From NCBI GenBank assembly GCA_029862165.1, contig JAOTXU010000022.1, forward strand, positions 1 through 54,341: a stretch of DNA of 54,341 nucleotides, given 5' to 3'. The notes under the pieces were generated by a model. That model was not told where the DNA came from and did not search any database. It worked only from the letters and a program-made list of their open reading frames with translations. Of the stretch, positions 8,949 to 17,810 are shown in pieces; within the stretch, counting starts at the first letter, position 1; every line of letters starts with the position of its first letter. This stretch comes from Gammaproteobacteria bacterium. GTDB lineage: Bacteria > Pseudomonadota > Gammaproteobacteria > Steroidobacterales > JABDKV01. The position numbers were made by a program, and so were the translations under genes.

Positions 8949-9809
8949 TTAGTTGGGCCTGGTACTGGTGGCGCCCATGTTGACGCCCAGCGGTCCGCGC
9001 GGAACATAAATAATTTGGCGCTGCCCGTCGCGCATAACTTCTATAGGGACCACGGCGCCGGCATTACCACCACTGGTTTCGCGACGTATTTCCGACGGTG
9101 AGTACACTCGGGTCCCATCGTAGCTAAGAATAGCGTCCCCAGCTAATAGCCCCGATTCACCTGCGGGCGATCCGGTCAATACGGAACTCACGATAACGCG
9201 ATTCGGGCGTCCGAGTGCGTACAAATAACGATCGTACTCGTCGCTATTTAACGATTCGCGAAATTCATTTTGTTTTTTGTTCAGTGCGCGCAACTCATCA
9301 CGGTACCGCGGTGAGCCGAGCCATCCTTCGCGCACTGCCTGATCTCGCAGATATAAACGATCCAGCGCGATCTGATCCATTTCGCGTTTCAGTCTTGCTG
9401 CCACGTCGGCGGGAAAACCGGCTTCAATAAAACGGGCTTCGCTGAGGCCACTGTCGGCCGGATTGCCCAAACCGCGTGTTTGTTGACTAATAGTGGCGAG
9501 TCGTTTCGACTCTTCGGGTGTTAGTCTGCGCAGTCCGGTCAGTTTCGAAACCTGACTTGCCAGTTCAGAAATTTGTCCCTCAAGTCTGCGGCGCTCGGCA
9601 ACTTCCAGATTTAGAATTTCGGTCAGAGACGAGATCATTTGCTCGAGCCGCTGATAATCCGCTGCATGATCGAAATCTCGCGCAGTATCGGAATTGCCAA
9701 CGACGGGTACAGGAATAGGCGTGTTTTTACGCAGCGGTTCTCTGGCCCAGGCACCCAGGACAATACCTGCCAGGAATATTGGCAAGATCATGGCTATCTG
9801 TCGCAGCAT
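8949..9809 (-). CDS. Membrane-anchored PDZ domain protein
   Basis: 286 residues from the ATG at 9809, chosen because GGGGGG lies 8 nt upstream; an ATG at 9830 is in frame. The N-terminal MLRQIAMILPIFLAGIVLGA is a single membrane segment or uncleaved signal. Residues about 45-90 are likely a coiled coil (EQMISSLTEIL, VAERRRLEGQISEL). A charged helical region follows, and then a PDZ domain at roughly 200-270 (VIVSSVLTGSPAGESGLLAGD, GTRVYSPSEI). There is no protease domain. It is therefore probably a periplasmic scaffold or substrate-recognition protein. The PDZ loop resembles the GspC/HtrA type, but I cannot assign a partner. Confidence 0.8.
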   Translation of the reverse strand: MLRQIAMILPIFLAGIVLGAWAREPLRKNTPIPVPVVGNSDTARDFDHAADYQRLEQMISSLTEILNLEVAERRRLEGQISELASQVSKLTGLRRLTPEESKRLATISQQTRGLGNPADSGLSEARFIEAGFPADVAARLKREMDQIALDRLYLRDQAVREGWLGSPRYRDELRALNKKQNEFRESLNSDEYDRYLYALGRPNRVIVSSVLTGSPAGESGLLAGDAILSYDGTRVYSPSEIRRETSGGNAGAVVPIEVMRDGQRQIIYVPRGPLGVNMGATSTRPN

Positions 9810-9901
9810 CTGGGATACCCCCCATGCCATTAGCTGGCTAACATGGACTCACTAAATAATAGAATGTTCCAGGCCAGAATGGTCGGGTTGCGACTGTTTT
9901 T

Positions 9902-10402
9902 TTAAAAAGGCGGGTTAGCGAGTAATACAGCTTCATAGCCCAATAGCGTAATGTAGCCGGCGAGAATGAACAACAGTAGGTGCTCAACTGTGACCCCACT
10001 GCTTAGCCGGAAGTTCTTGTGTATTACCAGCAAAGTGACGCAAAGACTGGTGAGCGCGATCTTCGCATTGACAAAGGCCTGGACGTCGGTTTCGATCAAA
10101 CGTGCCATCAGGATATTCATCTCGACGGCGCCAATCTGTAACAAATTCAGGGTGAAAAAGGCATCTGTACAGGAACACAAAATGATAGCTAATCCCAGAA
10201 TCATAAGCCGTGGTTCATACCAGTCGACATAGTGGTTCGCCTCATCTCCGGGGCGTCTGAACGACTGGCGACGGCCTTGCAGACCGAGATGGCGCAAATT
10301 AACAGTCGACAGTTTCTGCCTGCGGTCGGCAACAAACCGGCGTCCGGCGGGAAGGGCACAATCGGTAGGGGACTCTTGGACGGGCAATGCAATTAACTTC
10401 AT
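9902..10402 (-). CDS. DUF5658-like membrane protein
   Basis: 166 residues if started at the ATG at 10402 (MKLIALPVQ); another in-frame ATG at 10456 would add 18 residues. Neither has a good ribosome site. The N-terminal 65 residues are basic and soluble. The C-terminal 100 residues hold three membrane segments. The first is followed by the pattern D-x-x-x-T-L-x-L-x-x-x-G-A-x-E-x-N and a later K (VNAKIALTSL), which fits the DUF5658 family. The function is unknown. It is on the same strand as the PDZ and hydrolase genes. Confidence 0.7.
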   Translation of the reverse strand: MKLIALPVQESPTDCALPAGRRFVADRRQKLSTVNLRHLGLQGRRQSFRRPGDEANHYVDWYEPRLMILGLAIILCSCTDAFFTLNLLQIGAVEMNILMARLIETDVQAFVNAKIALTSLCVTLLVIHKNFRLSSGVTVEHLLLFILAGYITLLGYEAVLLANPPF

Positions 10403-10513
10403 GTAATTTACGAAGCAACAAACATGCCAGTTCCCATGAAAAACAATACTAAACATGGAGTTACATGTATTAGTTCGTGTTTACTCTAATACCAGGTGTA
10501 AAGAAAATCGACG

Positions 10514-10792
10514 CTAGGCGAGTATCTGGCTTAACAGGATGAGACTGATGATCGCTGCGGTTATGCAAAAGACCAGCCACGTCATGAACGGTTGCTGCCA
10601 CTTGAGCAGGCGCTGGCCGATGAAAGCGCTTGCCGCCGGCAATATCAGCGACACAACAATGGCCGCGGTTACCAGTGACGTAAATCCGGGATTATCCCAA
10701 GTCTGGTTTAGAAACAGCATCGTAACGGCGCTGCACAACAAAGCGATGGCAACCGAGAAAAAAAACCAGACGCTGTGGGCGAATCGAGTCAA
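10514..10792 (-). CDS. Small integral membrane protein, unknown
   Basis: 92 residues with three hydrophobic helices: about residues 7-28 (VWFFFSVAIALLCSAVTMLF), 38-58 (SLVTAAIVVSLILPAASAFI) and 69-91 (FMTWLVFCITAAIISLILLS). A short basic loop, GQRLLKWQQ, separates the last two. It resembles no family I can name. It follows the FGGY kinase gene by 22 bp on the same strand and could be co-transcribed with it, but nothing in the sequence links it to sugar metabolism. Confidence 0.6.
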   Translation of the reverse strand: MTRFAHSVWFFFSVAIALLCSAVTMLFLNQTWDNPGFTSLVTAAIVVSLILPAASAFIGQRLLKWQQPFMTWLVFCITAAIISLILLSQILA

Positions 10793-10814
10793 GGTACCGT
10801 AATTATGCCATCAC

Positions 10815-12374
10815 TCAGGGCCGAAAACCGGTGATATCCTGCATCGACTGGTAGATCGGTTTTAGCTTCGGATACAGTCGCAAATAGGTTTTCTTATAGA
10901 GGGCGTCATACTGCTTGCTGGTTGCCACGTCCGGATCGAACACATCACCGATACGCGTCATGGCTGTCGTCGCAGTCGTATAATCCGGATAGTAACCCTG
11001 GCCCACCGCAGCATTGATCGCCGCGCCGAGTGCCGAGGTTTCGCTGGTGTGTGGCCGCGCTACAGGAAGACCAAATATGTTGGCGGTGAGCTGCATCACG
11101 GCATCGCCACGTGATCCACCACCTGCTACACGTAACCGGTGGATCCGTTGGCCCGTTCTTCTTTCAATACACTCCTTGCCATCGCGCAAGGCATAGGCGA
11201 TGCCTTCCAACAATGCACGGTACACATCTGCGCGTGTATGCATATTGGAAAAACCTACTATTGCTCCACGAGCTTCTGGTCCGGGAGAACGTAGCCCCGG
11301 CGACCAGTAGGGTTGTGCCACCAGACCCTGAGCGCCGGGTGCAGACTTGTCCAGGAGCTCATCCATCAGTATTTCGGGGGCGACGCCGAGCCGGGCAGCA
11401 CGTTCGATTTCCGGTTGACCGAATTCAGCCTTGAACCAACTGACCAGCCAAAATCCGCGGCTAATCTGCACTTCGAGATTCCAGGCATCGGGAATTGCCG
11501 AAGGATAGGGCGGCACCATGCGCACGGGTTCGATGTATTTGCGCGAAGTGACGTTGACTGTGGCCGCGGTGCCATAGCTTAGACAGGCAATATCGGCTGC
11601 GGTCGCACCGGCTCCCAATACTTCACAAGCCTTGTCGGCAGCGGCGGCCACCACAGGCGTGCCGACGGCAATACCGGTTTGTTCTGCTGCAGCCGAGTGA
11701 ATCTCACCGATTTGCAACCCGGGTAGCACCAGTTCGGGCAGCAATTGCATCTTCATCCATGGCATTGCACGCCATTTCCAGCTCGATTTTTTTGCCCACC
11801 TGCGGTGTTTGAAATCGAATGGAACGTAGCCGACCTGGGAGCTACTTGAATCACGATACTGACCGGTTAGCCGATAATTTAGGTAGCCGGACAACAGCAG
11901 AAAGCGGTGAGTCTTGTTCCAGATATCCGGCTCGTGTGTCGCCAGCCAGTTGGCTTCTGCTTCAGCCTGGAAATAGGCGACAATGTCGTGCACACCCGCC
12001 AGACCCAGCAAAATGCCATGCCAGCCCCGCACCGGTGGGACGCCTCGGGTGCGACGTTGATCAGGCCAGACGATGGCCGGTCGCAGTGGTTTTCCGTCTG
12101 CGTCTACTGATACCACAGTTGCGCGCATCGTCGTTACCGCGACGGCGGCAATATGACTTCTTTCTGCGGTATTGGCCAATAACTGGCGACAGGCTTTGCA
12201 AAGGCTGTCCCACAAATAATCGGCGTCGTGCTCCGCCCATCCGGGTTGCGGTGATTGTGCTTCCCTAATTGCAATCGCAGCGTGGCCCCGTTGTATTCCT
12301 TGCAAATCAAACAGGATCGCACGGACACTTTGTGTTCCGAAATCGATGGAGAGCATGAGCGGACCATCGTTCAT
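10815..12374 (-). CDS. FGGY-family carbohydrate kinase
   Basis: 519 residues, normal for FGGY kinases. The N-terminal phosphate-binding motif SIDFGTQSVRAILFD, the mid-protein LSYGTAATVNV and the C-terminal signature GGGSRGDAVMQLTANIFGLP are all present, so both actin-like lobes are intact and it should phosphorylate a sugar or polyol with ATP. It resembles xylulokinase-like members, but the substrate cannot be read from the sequence. An alternative start at 12356 (MLSIDFG) is possible; 12374 is kept for its GAAGA 7 nt upstream. It starts 3 bp after the amidohydrolase stop, so the two are one operon. Confidence 0.9.
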   Translation of the reverse strand: MNDGPLMLSIDFGTQSVRAILFDLQGIQRGHAAIAIREAQSPQPGWAEHDADYLWDSLCKACRQLLANTAERSHIAAVAVTTMRATVVSVDADGKPLRPAIVWPDQRRTRGVPPVRGWHGILLGLAGVHDIVAYFQAEAEANWLATHEPDIWNKTHRFLLLSGYLNYRLTGQYRDSSSSQVGYVPFDFKHRRWAKKSSWKWRAMPWMKMQLLPELVLPGLQIGEIHSAAAEQTGIAVGTPVVAAAADKACEVLGAGATAADIACLSYGTAATVNVTSRKYIEPVRMVPPYPSAIPDAWNLEVQISRGFWLVSWFKAEFGQPEIERAARLGVAPEILMDELLDKSAPGAQGLVAQPYWSPGLRSPGPEARGAIVGFSNMHTRADVYRALLEGIAYALRDGKECIERRTGQRIHRLRVAGGGSRGDAVMQLTANIFGLPVARPHTSETSALGAAINAAVGQGYYPDYTTATTAMTRIGDVFDPDVATSKQYDALYKKTYLRLYPKLKPIYQSMQDITGFRP

Positions 12375-12377
12375 AAA

Positions 12378-14024
12378 CTAGTCTTCAGCGCGATAGATAC
12401 AAACTCCGTTGACCCAGGTTTCGCGTACTTTTGCACGCCAGATCTCTCGAGCAGGAATCTTAAAAATATTCTCATCCAACAATACGAAGTCTGCCCGTTT
12501 ACCGGGCTCAAGAGTGCCCAATTGATTCTCCTGCCGCGCGGCATAGGCGGCATCAAGAGTAAATACGCGTAGGGCTTCATCCATCTGCAGAGCCTGGTCT
12601 TTGTACCAGCCACCCGCGGGCATATCGTTACGGTCCTGCCGCGTCACGGCAGCATGCAGGCCGTAGAGCGGTTCTGCCGGCTCTACCGGGAAATCTGATC
12701 CTGCTGCCAGAACCGCCCCAGTGTCGAGTAGCGTGCGCCATGCATACGCACCGAGAATTCGGTCGGCACCAATCCGGTCTTTTGCCATGTTCTTGTCGCT
12801 GCCGGCATGCGTCGGCTGCATAGAGGCAATGACGCCGAGTTTGGCAAACCGGGGTATATCGGAAATGCGAATAACCTGAGCGTGCTCGATACGATGCCGC
12901 AATTCGGAGCGAGCGTCTTTGGCTGCAAAGCCATCCAACGCTACCTGGTTTGCGGCGTCGCCGATGGCGTGTGCGTTCACCTGAAATCCACGTTTTGACG
13001 CATCGCCAACCAGTTGGGCGAATTGATCGGTCTTTTTAAACAACAGGCCGTGTTCTCCTGGCTTGTCGGAATAAGGCTCGATCATCGCCGCACCGCGACT
13101 ACCTAAGGCGCCGTCCAGATAGACTTTGACGCTTTGAATCGCCAGAAAGCCTGTGCCGTCATCCGTCATAGGCTCGCCGAAATCACGATAGACTTCTTCG
13201 GACAACATGGCATAGACGCGGATGGGCAGACGATTGGCGGCGCCTAGTTCACGATAGAGTTTTGCAGTACGCAGATCGATACCGGCGTCGTGCACACTGG
13301 TAAGGCCAACGCTGGCTAATTCCGTCAATGCCGCGCTTAGCGCCCGGCGGTCCTGATCTGCCGTAGGTGGTGGGACGACGCGATCAATCAACGCGGTAGC
13401 AGCATCGACAAAGACCCCGGTCGCGCTGCCATCAGCATCACGTAATATTCGGCCGCCATGGGGATCGGGTGTCGTGTTGCTGATCCCGGCTGCAGTCATT
13501 GCAGCCGTATTGGCCCACGCGGCGTGTCCGTCGATGCGCCCAAGCCAGATAGGACGGCTCTCCGCCAGCTCGTCCAGATCGGCGGCTTGTGGGAAACGAT
13601 TGTCCTGCCACAGGACCTGGTTCCAGCCGCGCCCCAGTATCCAGGGCACGTCCGGGTTCTGGCGCGCGTAGTCTGCAACTCGCGCCACGGCTTCCGCGCG
13701 TGACCGGGTCCCCACCAGATCAGCACGTGTACGCGCATGGCCGAGCATCAGTACATGACCGTGGGCGTCGACGAGTCCTGGTATCAGCGTTGCACCGGCG
13801 CCGTCTATGCGCTGCAGGGTCGGCGCGTCAGGTATCGTTGCATTGTCATAGGTTGCAACAATCCGGCCATTTTGATCGAAACGCAGCGCCTGAAAAGTGT
13901 GCAGCCCGTTTTCCCGCCAAGTGTAACCCTGTACGTTTTCTATCAGCGTGTCTGCACCGAGTGGCAGCCCGGAAATTAATAGCAAGCCGCCCAATGCAGC
14001 GAGAGTTATTGCCCTGAGTTGCAT
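12378..14024 (-). CDS. Secreted amidohydrolase (YtcJ-like, Amidohydro_3)
   Basis: 548 residues from the ATG at 14024, which has a run of six G 6 nt upstream. An ATG at 14060 is in frame but would put a charged extension ahead of the signal peptide MQLRAITLAALGGLLLISGL. The metal-dependent amidohydrolase fold is marked by GLVDAHGHVLMLGH (H-x-H), NAHAIGDAANQ, HRIEHAQV and AGSDFPVEP, all typical of YtcJ-like enzymes. The expected location is periplasm or outside. The substrate is unknown, since the group acts on varied amides and cyclic imides. Because it forms an operon with a sugar kinase, a carbohydrate-linked amide is conceivable but unproven. Confidence 0.9.
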   Translation of the reverse strand: MQLRAITLAALGGLLLISGLPLGADTLIENVQGYTWRENGLHTFQALRFDQNGRIVATYDNATIPDAPTLQRIDGAGATLIPGLVDAHGHVLMLGHARTRADLVGTRSRAEAVARVADYARQNPDVPWILGRGWNQVLWQDNRFPQAADLDELAESRPIWLGRIDGHAAWANTAAMTAAGISNTTPDPHGGRILRDADGSATGVFVDAATALIDRVVPPPTADQDRRALSAALTELASVGLTSVHDAGIDLRTAKLYRELGAANRLPIRVYAMLSEEVYRDFGEPMTDDGTGFLAIQSVKVYLDGALGSRGAAMIEPYSDKPGEHGLLFKKTDQFAQLVGDASKRGFQVNAHAIGDAANQVALDGFAAKDARSELRHRIEHAQVIRISDIPRFAKLGVIASMQPTHAGSDKNMAKDRIGADRILGAYAWRTLLDTGAVLAAGSDFPVEPAEPLYGLHAAVTRQDRNDMPAGGWYKDQALQMDEALRVFTLDAAYAARQENQLGTLEPGKRADFVLLDENIFKIPAREIWRAKVRETWVNGVCIYRAED

Positions 14025-14074
14025 AGCGAGCCCCCCGTCCAACTTGATGAAATAGACCATAACAGCTAAGGAGA

Positions 14075-14089
14075 AGCGATAAAATCGCT
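14075..14089. promoter_or_regulatory. Small palindrome in divergent promoter region
   Basis: AGCGAT-AAA-ATCGCT is an exact 6-bp inverted repeat in the spacer between the amidohydrolase (minus) and the ExeA-FHA gene (plus). It is placed where an operator or short hairpin could affect either. It is too short to assign to a regulator. Confidence 0.3.
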
Positions 14090-14183
14090 GATTTCACTTG
14101 GTTTTTTTCTTCAAATTCCGGCTATGTCGGGGCCAGTCCTGCTAAGATTGACCGGATTGGCAAAAAGAGCGGTACGCCCGGCC

Positions 14184-15467
14184 ATGTATCTTGATTTATT
14201 TGACTTGCGGGACCACCCCTTTCGTCTGACGCCAGACGCTGAATTCCTGTACCTGTCGCCGCAGCACGCACGTGCCAAGGCCTGCATGGAACAGGTAGGC
14301 AGTCAACGGGATGCGCTCGTAGTAATTACGGGCGAAGTCGGTTGTGGCAAGTCTGTACTGGTCAACCGTGTGGTATCGGAAATGCCAGGAGATGTTGCCG
14401 TTGCCCGCCTAACGCAGACGAATCTCGATTCCGAGGAGTTTCTGCAATCTGTACTGTCGCAATATGGATTTCAGCCTTTCGAGCGCGACAAGAATAAGTT
14501 AATGAGTCTACTGGACAATTTCTTGTTTGCTCAAAACGTGCGAGAACGAACGGTGGTCTTGATTATCGAGGAAGCACAGAATCTCAGCACCGCTGTTTTG
14601 GATATCGTGCGGAAGTTGGCAGAGCTGGAAGAAGACAGCGAAAAGCTGATTTCTGTCATGCTGGTCGGTCAGCCAACACTGCGCGAGAGACTGGAGGGCC
14701 GTGACCTCAATAAGATTGCGTCTCGCGTCAGCGCCACGGCACACTTGGACCCGCTTTCTCAGCGCGAGACGATTCGCTTTATCCAACATCGGTTGCATGT
14801 AGCCGGTGCAAAGCAGTCGCCTTTTGACGATGACGCCTACCCGGAGATTTTTGGCTATACCGGTGGCGTGCCGCGTCTGATTATCAACCTGTGCGATACG
14901 GCAATGACGGCTGCTTATGTCGATGACAGCAAACGGGTTACCCGGGAAATTTTGCATACCGCAATCGAGGAGCTGGAGCTGGAGCAGGTTGCTGAAGCCG
15001 ACCACGATCTGGTTCCGGACGACGTGCAGGATCTGGATCCAGTCAGTGGAATCTCACTGACGGTCTCCCAGCGTGGTCAACACCTGAGAGATTTCGCCAT
15101 AGAAAACACCCGCGTGATGATCGGCCGTGACTCAGACAACGATGTAACTTTGATCAGTGAGTTTATCAGTCGCCATCATGCACAGATTGTGATGGATCAG
15201 GATGGACGTTACTGGATTAAGGACTTGAACAGCACTAATGGTATATACGTCAACGGGCAAAAAACCCAGCGCAGCGGGCTGCGCGATGGGGACCGGATCA
15301 TCATGGGTTATCATGAGCTGATTTACCACGATGCAAAAAAGGCCAGTGCGGAGTCTTCTTCTGCATCCGAGATTTCTGAGTGGCGCGAGACCACAGTTCT
15401 GACGCAAGACAGCGACAGTGCCACAGACCAAGCGGACAGTGCCACAGACCAAGCGGACAGTGCCTGA
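14184..15467 (+). CDS. ExeA/GspA-like AAA ATPase fused to an FHA domain
   Basis: 427 residues from the ATG at 14184, because family proteins begin MYLDLFDLRDHPFRLTPD; the frame opens earlier at 14124. Residues about 1-270 are an ExeA-type AAA domain: Walker A GEVGCGKSVLV (about 50-60), Walker B VVLIIEEAQNLS, then GGVPRLINL-like sensor sequence (GGVPRLIINLCD). Residues about 310-382 are a complete FHA domain (IGRDSDNDV, SRHHAQI, NSTNGIYVNG), which binds phosphothreonine. The tail is a low-complexity repeat, DSATDQA. ExeA helps insert the type II secretin through peptidoglycan in Aeromonas. Here FHA takes the place of the usual peptidoglycan-binding domain. No GspB-like gene is adjacent. Confidence 0.9.
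   Translation: MYLDLFDLRDHPFRLTPDAEFLYLSPQHARAKACMEQVGSQRDALVVITGEVGCGKSVLVNRVVSEMPGDVAVARLTQTNLDSEEFLQSVLSQYGFQPFERDKNKLMSLLDNFLFAQNVRERTVVLIIEEAQNLSTAVLDIVRKLAELEEDSEKLISVMLVGQPTLRERLEGRDLNKIASRVSATAHLDPLSQRETIRFIQHRLHVAGAKQSPFDDDAYPEIFGYTGGVPRLIINLCDTAMTAAYVDDSKRVTREILHTAIEELELEQVAEADHDLVPDDVQDLDPVSGISLTVSQRGQHLRDFAIENTRVMIGRDSDNDVTLISEFISRHHAQIVMDQDGRYWIKDLNSTNGIYVNGQKTQRSGLRDGDRIIMGYHELIYHDAKKASAESSSASEISEWRETTVLTQDSDSATDQADSATDQADSA
15414..15467 (+). repeat. 21-bp tandem repeat in the C-terminal codons
   Basis: Two exact 21-bp units (15414-15434 and 15435-15455) and a partial third ending at the stop encode DSATDQA-DSATDQA-DSA. The unit is a multiple of three, so copy-number change would keep the frame and only lengthen the acidic tail. 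Confidence 0.9.
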
Positions 15468-15493
15468 CAACATACCGTTAGCCTGATCTAAAA

Positions 15494-15515
15494 AAACCCG
15501 TACCGGTGCGGGTTT
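15494..15515. terminator. Bidirectional rho-independent terminator
   Basis: AAACCCG and CGGGTTT flank TACCGGTG. On the minus strand the stem is followed by seven T, a classic terminator for the ligase gene that ends at 15583. On the plus strand it is followed by TTTATT, a weaker stop for the ExeA-FHA gene. It separates two convergent units. Confidence 0.9.
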
Positions 15516-15582
15516 ATTCATGTCCGAAGGTTCGGCACAAACGAAAGTGGCCGGAACTTGGCCCCGGGGACACCCTACATCG

Positions 15583-17064
15583 TCAGGCAGGTTTCCATTC
15601 GCTAACCGGTTGCCCTTGCTGGGAATGTGTCTGGTAGGTCAACAGCATCTCGGCCAACGCTTCAGGTCGGCCCTTTTTGTCGAGTTTTTGTAAGGCATTT
15701 CTTTGCCAGTGCGATGCTGTCCGCCCGCTCCTCGCCCGCTCTTCAATGACAGCCAGCAGTTGCTGTGCTTCGCTCTCATCCACGCCCAGCTGCAGTAGCC
15801 CATCATTTGCCACAGGCAAGAACCGCATGACCAATTCGCTGGCTTTGAATTGCGCCGGAGAAACACTACTGAGATCTGGCCATAGCAGCTGGGCGTCAAG
15901 TCCGTTTTGCGATGCACGGTAGAAATTGTACTCGGCATAACGAAACGGAAAAGCGGGCAGGAGCTGATACATGTCTTTTCTGAGTCCTACACACAGGCCA
16001 ACGAGGAACGCAGCATTGGCCATCATGTCCAGTGGTGTGGGTCCTGATGGCAGGGAACGCAATTCGATACGCAAATGACCACCGTGTGCCGGATCGTAAA
16101 TCGCACGATTCCATTGCCACACGGTACCCTGTTGTAAACGCAATTCCGCCAAACGGGGAGTGCCACCAGCCATGACGACGTCCATTGGGTCTTCGTCGTC
16201 ACAAACCGGAAGTATCGGTGGAAACAGGCGAACAGTTTCAGCAAACAATTCGAATGCACCGCGGCGTACCCAACCGTGGCCAAAGGGTACGCGTGCGGCG
16301 CGACGCCAGTCGCCGGTATTTGGCGCACGTGCATCTACGGCTTGTTTGAACAAGGCAACCCGAGTTTCTTCCCAAAGACAATGCTCAAGGAAGATCGGTG
16401 AATTGCCGGCGACGGCAATAGCGAGAGGTGTGACTAGCTGTGCGGCATTGTAGGTGTTGGCGAAGTCGGCCGGATTTATCCTCAGATGAATTTGAAAAGA
16501 CGTATTGGCCCCTTCAAGTGTGACGTCATCACAGACCTGATCGAGCGGTTCGTCCCCATCAATTCTGATCCGAAACGGTTTTCTGCGGATGCGTCGCAGA
16601 CCGGACGACAGTGCTCGGTAACGTGGCATATCCGTCATCGCAGATCGCTGCAGGTCTTCGAGACGCAACGTCGGCAATATTCCGATGGTTACTATGCGCC
16701 CGCCATGTTCTGCGACAGCGGGCTCAAGTTCCCGCAAGGCCTCTTCCATTTCCCCTCGCAAAATTGTGAAAGGTTGACCGGCAGCAGCAACGGGTGAAAG
16801 ATTGAATTCGAGGTTAAAACGAGTCAGTTCAAGTTGTAGACGCGGATCTACATGCTGCGATAAGACGCTGCGATTAACTGTCAGTGGCCGGCATTGGTTG
16901 TCGATCAGATCGAGTTCCAGTTCGGCGCCCAAAGACGACTCGCCGAGACCGAAATCGTCGCGCCGTAACAGCACTTCGAGGGCGTCCAGATTTTGATGCA
17001 GGCGTTTCTCGAACTGCTGAAATTCCACTTCGTCGAAATGTTCTTTGTCTATTGAGAGACCCAT
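15583..17064 (-). CDS. GCS2-family glutamate-cysteine ligase-like protein
   Basis: 493 residues. The first 60 contain the family motif SSLGAELELDLID, and the centre has TLEGANTSFQIHLRINPADF and VAGNSPIFLEHCLW, which mark the GCS2/YbdK carboxylate-amine ligase fold. Members bind ATP and join glutamate to an amine such as cysteine. Some are true gamma-glutamylcysteine synthetases, and others (YbdK) have weak or different activity, so thiol synthesis is only a likely role. GGAG lies 9-10 nt upstream of the ATG. It is a single-gene unit bounded by the hairpin at 15494-15515. Confidence 0.85.
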   Translation of the reverse strand: MGLSIDKEHFDEVEFQQFEKRLHQNLDALEVLLRRDDFGLGESSLGAELELDLIDNQCRPLTVNRSVLSQHVDPRLQLELTRFNLEFNLSPVAAAGQPFTILRGEMEEALRELEPAVAEHGGRIVTIGILPTLRLEDLQRSAMTDMPRYRALSSGLRRIRRKPFRIRIDGDEPLDQVCDDVTLEGANTSFQIHLRINPADFANTYNAAQLVTPLAIAVAGNSPIFLEHCLWEETRVALFKQAVDARAPNTGDWRRAARVPFGHGWVRRGAFELFAETVRLFPPILPVCDDEDPMDVVMAGGTPRLAELRLQQGTVWQWNRAIYDPAHGGHLRIELRSLPSGPTPLDMMANAAFLVGLCVGLRKDMYQLLPAFPFRYAEYNFYRASQNGLDAQLLWPDLSSVSPAQFKASELVMRFLPVANDGLLQLGVDESEAQQLLAVIEERARSGRTASHWQRNALQKLDKKGRPEALAEMLLTYQTHSQQGQPVSEWKPA

Positions 17065-17160
17065 ATGCTACGTCTCCAGCCGGCGGGGTTTGAGGCGGGC
17101 GTACCCGCTACGAGATTGCTCTGACTGAGCGCTCGGTCCAATAAGGAATTGTACTGATTC

Positions 17161-17790
17161 TCAGTGGCAATTGGTTGATTGTGCGGATGCAACGAGATTG
17201 GTAATGCCTTGCCAGTCTTTGGCTTCGATCAGTTTGCGCGGTGCAACCCATGAGCCACCCACGCACATGACGTTTTTCAATGCCAGGTAGTCATTCATGT
17301 TGCCTGGCTTGATCCCGCCTGTAGGACAAAAGCAAATGTCCCGGAACACGCTGGCATAGCTGGCAAGCAGCGTCACGCCACCGGCAGATTCAGCTGGGAA
17401 AAACTTGAGATCCTTGTAACCACGTTCGATCGCTGTCTGAATTTCGCCGGCCGTAACGACACCGGGTAGCAACGGCATCTGATACTCGATCGCGGCATCT
17501 GCAAGGATTTCAGTGAAACCGGGAGAAACTGCAAACTGGCCACCGGCCCGTTTCACGGCTAGCATCATCTCTGGAGTGAGTACTGTGCCTGCCCCAACCA
17601 GCAGCTCCGGTACTGCTTTGCGCATTGCTGCTATTGACTCGATTGCGCCTGGTGTACGCAGAGTGATCTCCGCCACCCGCATGCCGCCAGCAGCCAGCGC
17701 ATCAGCCAGCGGTGCAGCCAGCGCGGGATTATCAATAGTCAACACCGGCATCACCGGTGCGGCGGTTTTCAGTATCGTCCTCACATTCAC
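17161..17790 (-). CDS. eda: KDPG/KHG aldolase
   Basis: 209 residues, the standard length. Class I aldolase of the Entner-Doudoroff pathway: it splits 2-keto-3-deoxy-6-phosphogluconate into pyruvate and glyceraldehyde-3-phosphate. The Schiff-base Lys is in DLKFFPAES, the catalytic Glu in AEITLRTPGA, and the phosphate site in FCPTGGIKPGNM. It begins 20 bp after edd on the same strand, giving the usual edd-eda operon. Cytoplasmic. Confidence 0.97.
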   Translation of the reverse strand: MNVRTILKTAAPVMPVLTIDNPALAAPLADALAAGGMRVAEITLRTPGAIESIAAMRKAVPELLVGAGTVLTPEMMLAVKRAGGQFAVSPGFTEILADAAIEYQMPLLPGVVTAGEIQTAIERGYKDLKFFPAESAGGVTLLASYASVFRDICFCPTGGIKPGNMNDYLALKNVMCVGGSWVAPRKLIEAKDWQGITNLVASAQSTNCH

Positions 17791-17810
17791 ATCAATTCTC
17801 GTTAAGTCCG

